Below, piece by piece: positions 32,572 to 37,944 of a stretch of DNA of 37,944 nucleotides; the stretch's first letter is position 1, and the number at the start of each line of letters is the position of its first letter. A program made the translations under genes and the position numbers. The notes below the pieces were generated by a model that saw nothing but the letters and a program-made list of their open reading frames with translations, was not told where the DNA came from and made no database searches. This DNA is from Chthoniobacterales bacterium (GTDB taxonomy: Bacteria; Verrucomicrobiota; Verrucomicrobiia; Chthoniobacterales; UBA10450), in the NCBI GenBank assembly GCA_013820755.1, contig JACDHZ010000005.1, positions 1-37,944 of the forward strand, read 5' to 3'.

Positions 32572-32895
32572 ATGACCGCTTCTTCCACGGAACGTCCGAA
32601 CGTGCTGCCGCTCGAAGGCGAAATTGACCTCCATGTGTCGCCGAGCATCGCCGCCTCTCTCAGCGCGATGGTCCAGCAGCGGTCGAAGCACGTCGTCGTC
32701 GATCTGTCGCGCGTCTCCTATATCGACAGCTCAGGGCTCGCTGTGCTGATCGAAGCGATGCAGAATGTCGTCGGATACGGTGGAAAGTTTGCGCTTGCCG
32801 GATTGCAAGATGGGGTGCGCCCGATCTTTGAGATCGCGCGGCTTGATCAGGTTTTCCGGATTTTCGACGATGTGGACGCGGCACTCGCCGCTTGA
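32572..32895 (+). CDS. STAS-domain anti-sigma factor antagonist
   Basis: From ATG 32572 the product has 107 residues, one STAS domain. LPLEGEIDLHVSPSI and VVVDLSRVSYIDSSGLAVLIEA carry the phosphorylatable serine (S53 or S54) of SpoIIAA-type regulators. Such proteins switch partners with an anti-sigma kinase; no kinase gene is adjacent. The last 49 nt overlap, on the opposite strand, the 3' end of the glycosyltransferase gene at 32847. Confidence 0.9.
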   Translation: MTASSTERPNVLPLEGEIDLHVSPSIAASLSAMVQQRSKHVVVDLSRVSYIDSSGLAVLIEAMQNVVGYGGKFALAGLQDGVRPIFEIARLDQVFRIFDDVDAALAA

Positions 32896-33986
32896 AGCAG
32901 GATCTCCAGCGTCCGCGCGACGTTGATAGAGATATCAAACCGAGCGGCACGCTGGACATTTAAGGGAAACGCCTCTGAACGCCTGGCTGCATCCATCCAC
33001 AGCGTTATCGCATTGGCAACCGAACCCCCGTTCGGTGCGTCAATGATTGAACCGTGAACTCCATCCTCGACCGTTTCGGCGAAGCCGTTGCTTCGCGTTG
33101 TAATAATCGGCAATCCTGAAGCGAGAGCTTCCAGGCAAGCATTCGAAAATGGATCGTACAGCGTTGGCAGCACAAAGATGTCGCTTGCGCAGTAAAGTGC
33201 GGCAACGTTCGGTACCTCGCCGACAAACTGCGCATAACGCGATCTATACCTGCTCGGGGTTCCGCGGCCGGCGACGAGGAGCTTGAGATGCGGATTATCA
33301 AGCTTCTCAATCCCGCGTAACGCGTGCACCAGCCCTTTCCTTTTCCATCCCGATCCAACGAACAGCACCGCGATATCTTCTCGCTGGAGTCCGAGAGCAC
33401 GGCGTTCCATCTCCCGCGCTTCTACATTGCACCGAAACTGATCAACGGGAACGCCACTCGGCACCACTTCGATCAGTTCCGGAGGATAGCCGTAGAACTT
33501 CGTGATCTCGTGTTTCACCATTGCGGAATTCGCTATGACGCGAGCAGCGCCGCCTTTTCGAAAAAGCGCCTCTTCGAGGCGGAGGATCGCAGCGTGTTTC
33601 CGATTGAATGCAGTCGTCAGCCGGTGCCACGCGGTGTCGTGCCCAGTACGGCGTTCCATCCACGCAGCATGGACGCCGTCACCAGCGCGATAGACATCGC
33701 AACTCCACACCCGCTCGAGACTCATCAACACGTCGACTGAAGCTCCGGCGCGAACCCGCTCTACTGCGTCCGCAAACTGGAGCGGTGACGCCGCTCCGAA
33801 TCCGCTGATGTCGCCGAAAGGCCATTCGCCGCGAGGCCAATCGTTCGTGGTGAACAGTTGCGCCTTGTGCCCCGCATCCACGACGCCTCGTGCGAGGCGC
33901 TTCAGATACGCTTCCGCACCGCCGCTCGGCGAGAATCCGCGACGAATGAATGCGATGTTCAGATGATTGGTGGGCACAAGACGCAA
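32847..33986 (-). CDS. Glycosyltransferase family 4, WaaG-like
   Basis: The 379-residue protein is a two-domain GT-B glycosyltransferase. The N-terminal IAFIRRGFSPSGGAEAYL matches the WaaG/LPS core glucosyltransferase style, VIANSAMVKHEI and VPSGVPVDQF mark the interdomain region, and VLFVGSGWKRKGLVHAL and PTLYDPFSNACLEALASGLP with the nucleotide-sugar-binding glutamate are the GT4 signature. It would add a hexose to the LPS core at the inner membrane. Its start is 61 nt from the divergent GT4 gene. The C-terminal 20 residues (SAASTSSKIRKT) are low-complexity and overlap the STAS gene. Confidence 0.88.
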   Translation of the reverse strand: MRLVPTNHLNIAFIRRGFSPSGGAEAYLKRLARGVVDAGHKAQLFTTNDWPRGEWPFGDISGFGAASPLQFADAVERVRAGASVDVLMSLERVWSCDVYRAGDGVHAAWMERRTGHDTAWHRLTTAFNRKHAAILRLEEALFRKGGAARVIANSAMVKHEITKFYGYPPELIEVVPSGVPVDQFRCNVEAREMERRALGLQREDIAVLFVGSGWKRKGLVHALRGIEKLDNPHLKLLVAGRGTPSRYRSRYAQFVGEVPNVAALYCASDIFVLPTLYDPFSNACLEALASGLPIITTRSNGFAETVEDGVHGSIIDAPNGGSVANAITLWMDAARRSEAFPLNVQRAARFDISINVARTLEILLQAASAASTSSKIRKT

Positions 33987-34047
33987 CCGGCTCCCCAGCG
34001 GAGTCGAACTTTACGCTGACGCGAAACACCACAATACTTCTTGGCTA

Positions 34048-35250
34048 ATGCCGGGTGAAACTCTAAACGCTCCGCCCGCACCTCCTTCGAGGGCTGATCG
34101 CGTACTGCCAAAAAGTCTGCTCTACTCGATCTCTGCGCGCATTGGTGGTTCCGGTTTGGACACCGATGCATTCGAGACTTTGCGCGCTTCGTACCATGGC
34201 GGCTTTCTAGGGGAAGCCGTCGCTTACGACAATCGGCAGAAAGAAATTCCGAGCCGCTACATCCATTCGCTTCGGTGGCATCCGGTAAGGCTGATCTCCT
34301 TTATCGAGCGGCCCTACTACTACGGAGCCAAAAAGAAATACCTCGATTGGATCGTCTCAGGGCAGCTGGGGAGCGGCCGTTTCGATCTGTTCCATAGCTG
34401 GTCAGGCGATTGTCTTCAATCGCTCCGGATGGCTCGCAGCCGCGGCATCCCTTCACTGGTTGAGATCCCCACATGGCACCGCGACCGGGGCAAAACCGTC
34501 CGCCCGCCGGCATCCATTGCACCCTCGACGAAGCGGCACTGGAAGCACAGTTTCCTGCTCGATCGCGAACGGTTCCTTGAGGAATACGCTCTGGCGGATT
34601 TGTTGGTCGTACTCTCGGAGAAAGCTGCGGAAACATTTCGCGTGCAAGGATTCCAAGACGAGAAGCTGTTCTACCTGCCGCGCGGTGTGGATGTAGAACG
34701 ATTTCGCCCTGGTCCGCGGCCGCCGGTTTTCCGCGCGGTTTTTTCCGGTGCGCTGATAGAACGAAAGGGTATTCATCACCTCCTCGAGGCGTGGCATCGC
34801 CTCGATCTTCCGAATGCGGAGTTGTGGCTCGTCGGTTCGGTACACGATGAAGCAAAGCCGCACCTCAAGAGGTTTTGGCGCGATAACATCCGCGTCGTCG
34901 GGTTTGCGCCGGACGTGGAGAACTATCTCAGCGAGGGAACAATCCACGTGTTTCCGTCGCAGTGCGAAGGCAGCGCGAAGGTCACGTACGAGGCCGCGGC
35001 ATGCGGCTTACCACAGATAACAACGCGCGAGGCTGGCGATGTAGTGAACGACGGAATCGAAGGGATTATTATCACCCCAGGCTGTATCGATGAACTCATG
35101 GAAGCCATTCTGCACCTGTACCAAAATCCCGACATCGTCGCGCGGATGAGCATCGCGGCGCGGGAGCGGGTCGTGGAAAACTTCACCTGGGATCATTTTC
35201 GTGCGCGGCTCCTTGGCGGATACGCGCGGGCGATGACGATGAAGCGCTGA
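34048..35250 (+). CDS. Glycosyltransferase family 4
   Basis: From ATG 34048 the product is 400 residues. A longer frame to 33967 overlaps the divergent gene and adds unrelated residues. The GT-B fold signals are FDLFHSWSGDCLQ, ADLLVVLSEKAAE, YLPRGVDVERFRP, AVFSGALIERKGIHHLLEAW and FPSQCEGSAKVTYEAAACGLP with the GT4 EX7E-type glutamates. The C-terminal domain is well conserved while the N-terminal acceptor half has no close resemblance, so the acceptor cannot be named. The context of a heptosyltransferase and MsbA-like exporter points to LPS or a related glycan. Confidence 0.88.
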   Translation: MPGETLNAPPAPPSRADRVLPKSLLYSISARIGGSGLDTDAFETLRASYHGGFLGEAVAYDNRQKEIPSRYIHSLRWHPVRLISFIERPYYYGAKKKYLDWIVSGQLGSGRFDLFHSWSGDCLQSLRMARSRGIPSLVEIPTWHRDRGKTVRPPASIAPSTKRHWKHSFLLDRERFLEEYALADLLVVLSEKAAETFRVQGFQDEKLFYLPRGVDVERFRPGPRPPVFRAVFSGALIERKGIHHLLEAWHRLDLPNAELWLVGSVHDEAKPHLKRFWRDNIRVVGFAPDVENYLSEGTIHVFPSQCEGSAKVTYEAAACGLPQITTREAGDVVNDGIEGIIITPGCIDELMEAILHLYQNPDIVARMSIAARERVVENFTWDHFRARLLGGYARAMTMKR

Positions 35251-35305
35251 CGCTGGTCGTCTTTTATCGTCTCCAATCCGCATTCGAAAGCATGGGCGCG
35301 ACTTG

Positions 35306-36358
35306 ATGAACATCCTTTTGATCCAAGTCAAGCGCATCGGCGACTTGATCCTGACTACCCCAGCGATTGCTGCTGTTCGCGCAAAATTTCCGAACGCAAG
35401 GATCACCCTTGTCGCCGCATCCGGTTCTCATGAGTTGCTGCCGGCGATTCGCGGTGTGGATGAATTTCTGTTGGCACGCGGGAAATTAATGGACGTGCTG
35501 GCCTGGTTTACGGTGGCGCGGAGCCACTACGATTACTCTTTCGACTTCACGCGCACTGACCGCTCCGCGTTGGTCACCCTCCTGTCTGGCGCGAAGAAAC
35601 GAGTTACCGCCGACCAGCCGCGGTTTCGTGCCCAGCTGCGGGCGCGCACCTACAACAAACTTGTCCAGCTGCAGAGCAACCAAATGCACACGGTTGATTA
35701 CCACCTGGCGCTCCTGCGGCCACTCGGCATCCGCAACGCCTCGCCGTCCATCCAGCTGGCTCTTCCGACGGGCGCGACGCGAGCAGCTGATCGCGTCCTC
35801 GCGAACGGCGGCCTTCGCGCAGGTGAGTTCTTGATTTTGCATCCAGGCTCAGCGCGCCGTGAGAAATACTGGGAGGATAGTCGCTGGGCGACAGTCATCC
35901 AAGCCGCTGCGGAGCGCGGACTTAAGAGCGTGCTCACCGGCGCCGGCTCGGTAATCGAGCAGGAGCACATACGAGAGATCCGATCTGGGTGCCGAAATGG
36001 CGTGATCGACCTCTCCGGCCAGGTAGATCTCCTCACGCTCGCAGCGTTGATCCAGCGGGCAAGGCTGCTTATCACCGTCGATTCGGCCCCTATGCATCTT
36101 GCGGCAGCGATGCATACGCCACAAGTGGTGCTGTTTGGACCCACGAACCCGTTGCATTGGGCACCGCGGTTTACGCCCGCCGTGATTCTTCAGGCCGGGC
36201 AAACGGCGCCCCTACAGGAATTCAACCCGAAGCAGAAGCCCGCAGCTATGAACCTGCTCTCGACTGAGCAGGTGATCGATGGTATGGAGGCGCTTCTGGC
36301 CGGTATGAACGCCGCCGCTCCGTATGGCACCACCGACGGGTATCCGACCCAAAGTTAA
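35306..36358 (+). CDS. Glycosyltransferase family 9 (LPS heptosyltransferase-like)
   Basis: The 350-residue product (ATG 35306; a TTG lies one codon before) is a GT9 enzyme. N-terminal ILLIQVKRIGDLILTTPAIAAVRAKFP is the family hallmark (given here in part), LILHPGSARREKYWEDSRW is the start of the donor domain, and VDSAPMHLAAAMHTPQVVLFGPTNP is its nucleotide-sugar end. WaaC, WaaF and WaaQ cannot be told apart by motif. It would transfer heptose to the inner core. The gene follows the GT4 gene by 55 nt and overlaps the transporter start by 35 nt. Confidence 0.9.
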   Translation: MNILLIQVKRIGDLILTTPAIAAVRAKFPNARITLVAASGSHELLPAIRGVDEFLLARGKLMDVLAWFTVARSHYDYSFDFTRTDRSALVTLLSGAKKRVTADQPRFRAQLRARTYNKLVQLQSNQMHTVDYHLALLRPLGIRNASPSIQLALPTGATRAADRVLANGGLRAGEFLILHPGSARREKYWEDSRWATVIQAAAERGLKSVLTGAGSVIEQEHIREIRSGCRNGVIDLSGQVDLLTLAALIQRARLLITVDSAPMHLAAAMHTPQVVLFGPTNPLHWAPRFTPAVILQAGQTAPLQEFNPKQKPAAMNLLSTEQVIDGMEALLAGMNAAAPYGTTDGYPTQS

Positions 36359-37944
36359 ACGCTCCATTTGGGAGACTATCAAGGCCGCCTCTGGTCCGTA
36401 TCGGCGGCTATTCAGGTATGTCGCACCCTACAAGTGGCGATTCGCGCTGGGGCTCGGCTTTGGATTTGCGTATGGCCTCATCAGCTCACTGCTGCCGATC
36501 GTTCTGGGCAAGGTAATGGCGGCGGTGTTCGAAGGCGGCGCCGTTAATACGCAGGAGCTTGTGAGGCATGCGAACCAGTTCGATAACGCTCCCAGGATGA
36601 CAACCTCGATGATCATCGTGTGCTTGGCGATCCCGGCAATTATGACGACGCGCAGTTTCGCGAACTACCTCAACGCGTACTACATGACGTGGGTGAGCAT
36701 GAAGGTGCTCACCGACATCCGCACGCAGCTGTTCCAGAAGATCCTGGCGCATTCGATGGATTTCTTTAACAAAATGCGCTCCGGCTTCCTCATGTCTCGC
36801 ATCACGAATGACACGCGCATGATGCAGATGGCTCTGCAAAACGTCAGCAGCGACATCTTCAAACAACCGGTGGCGATAATCAGCGGAGTGGCCGTGCTGT
36901 TGTACCTGGATTGGAAGTTTACAGTCGTAACGCTGATTCTGTTCCCGACCTGCATTATCCCGATCAGCATCTACAGCAGACGGGCACGTCGCGCGGCTAA
37001 ATTTGAGTTCGAAGACATGGGGCAAATGGTCGTCACCATGCAGGAGACGTTCGCCGGAATACGCGTGATCAAGTCGTTCGCTCGAGAAGACTTCCAGGAA
37101 AAAAGCTTCCGTCGCAGTAACCGCCTCCTGTTCGAAAATGGCATGCGGATCACACGCGCGATGGAGTCAGTTGGACCGTTGGTGGAGACCATCGCCGCGA
37201 TCGGCGTGGGGCTTGCGTTGTTGTATGTCTACTTCACGCAGTTGAGTGCAGCGCGTTTCATCGCGCTCAACACAGGTATTTTCCTGCTCTACGAGCCGAT
37301 TAAAACGCTCAGTCGCATACAGGTGGTGATGGAGCGTTCGATCCAGGCGACGACGGAAATCTTCGCGATCCTGGATCTGAAGCCGTCGGTGGTTGATGTG
37401 CCAGACGCCATCGAGCTGCCACAATGCAAGGGCCACATCGAACTCGATCACGTCGCATTCCGGTATGCCGGCGGAGTGACCGACGCGGTTCAGGGTTTAC
37501 AGCTGCAGATCAAGACCGGCAAAACGTACGCTCTCGTAGGCGCGAGCGGCGCGGGCAAGAGCACGATCCTTTCGCTGCTGCTGCGCCTCTATGACCCGAC
37601 CTGTGGCACGGTGCGGATCGACGGCTACGATCTTCGAAAGGTGACGCAGAAATCACTGCGTCAACAGATCGGATTAGTGACGCAGGAAACGTTTCTGTTC
37701 CACGACACGATTTTCCAGAACATCAAATTCGGCCGCCTCGATGCGACGGATGAGGAAATCTACGCCGCCGCGCGCGCTGCTTTCGCGCATGACTTCATCA
37801 TGGCACAGCCGCAAGGATACGACACTGTCATCGGCGACAAAGGCTGTCTGCTTTCCGGTGGCCAGCAGCAGCGTCTCGCGATCGCACGTGCGCTGCTCAA
37901 GAACGCGCCAATTCTCCTGCTTGACGAAGCAACCTCCGCGCTCG
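36324..37944 (+). CDS. MsbA-like lipid/LPS ABC exporter (C-terminus beyond right edge)
   Basis: About 540 residues are present and the frame runs to the right edge. An ABC exporter membrane domain with six hydrophobic segments (about residues 35-330) is followed by the nucleotide-binding domain with Walker A GASGAGKST (about 405), Q-loop VTQETFLF, signature LSGGQQQR (about 510) and Walker B ILLLDEATSAL at the very end. The H-loop is beyond the edge. FFNKMRSGFLMSRITNDTRMMQ and FAGIRVIKSFARE are typical of MsbA-type half-transporters. Its start (ATG 36324) lies within the GT9 gene, so the two are coupled. It probably flips lipid A-core made with the neighbouring glycosyltransferases. Confidence 0.9.
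   Translation, partial: MAPPTGIRPKVKRSIWETIKAASGPYRRLFRYVAPYKWRFALGLGFGFAYGLISSLLPIVLGKVMAAVFEGGAVNTQELVRHANQFDNAPRMTTSMIIVCLAIPAIMTTRSFANYLNAYYMTWVSMKVLTDIRTQLFQKILAHSMDFFNKMRSGFLMSRITNDTRMMQMALQNVSSDIFKQPVAIISGVAVLLYLDWKFTVVTLILFPTCIIPISIYSRRARRAAKFEFEDMGQMVVTMQETFAGIRVIKSFAREDFQEKSFRRSNRLLFENGMRITRAMESVGPLVETIAAIGVGLALLYVYFTQLSAARFIALNTGIFLLYEPIKTLSRIQVVMERSIQATTEIFAILDLKPSVVDVPDAIELPQCKGHIELDHVAFRYAGGVTDAVQGLQLQIKTGKTYALVGASGAGKSTILSLLLRLYDPTCGTVRIDGYDLRKVTQKSLRQQIGLVTQETFLFHDTIFQNIKFGRLDATDEEIYAAARAAFAHDFIMAQPQGYDTVIGDKGCLLSGGQQQRLAIARALLKNAPILLLDEATSAL

Overview
The window is high-GC bacterial DNA from a Gram-negative organism: it carries heptosyltransferase/LPS-type glycosyltransferases with an MsbA-like exporter, HflK/HflC and PilT. 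The density of short palindromic repeats between (and inside) genes, and a degraded pectinesterase followed by tandem copies of an extracellular domain that I associate with Verrucomicrobia, suggest a soil or sediment verrucomicrobium (Chthoniobacterales-like). That assignment is inference from style and not from a marker gene. No rRNA, tRNA or CRISPR array was recognised.

Layout. (1) 1-6357, minus strand: a methylcitrate-cycle operon read prpD-prpB-prpC, then a PaaI-type thioesterase, then the start of mfd, which runs off the left edge. (2) 6358-11272: an accessory island with a VapBC toxin-antitoxin pair, a DUF1810 protein, a TIR-domain protein resembling antiphage NADases, a 207-bp direct repeat bracketing an AT-rich spacer, a truncated duplicate of the CoA-transferase gene, and a second toxin-antitoxin pair broken by two frameshifts. 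(3) 11273-16508: fused 3-oxoacid CoA-transferase, a RAYT-type transposase fused in frame to a CHY zinc finger and bordered by its REP hairpins, an MFS transporter, and an acyl-CoA dehydrogenase. (4) 16667-19865: a B12-dependent mutase of the IcmF type, split into two genes, with one repeat family on either side of the mutase gene and another repeat inside its coding sequence. (5) 19931-24886: membrane proteins, an SDR reductase, a pectinesterase pseudogene and 4-hydroxyphenylpyruvate dioxygenase. (6) 25295-32895: pilT, a GNAT acetyltransferase, hflK-hflC, lepA, an FHA protein, a HAD hydrolase and a STAS protein. (7) 32847-37944: LPS/glycan assembly genes (two GT4 enzymes, one GT9 heptosyltransferase-like enzyme) and an MsbA-like ABC transporter cut by the right edge.

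How they fit together (inference): the metabolic genes form a short-chain acyl-CoA theme. IcmF-type mutase interconverts isobutyryl- and butyryl-CoA, the acyl-CoA dehydrogenase and SDR could act on the products, the methylcitrate cycle consumes propionyl-CoA, and the CoA-transferase activates acetoacetate, which tyrosine breakdown through HppD also yields. The most unusual items are the split icmF with coding-sequence repeat insertion, the CHY-RAYT fusion across a REP hairpin, and the TIR protein with an N-terminal helical/winged-helix-like region and a palindrome at its start.
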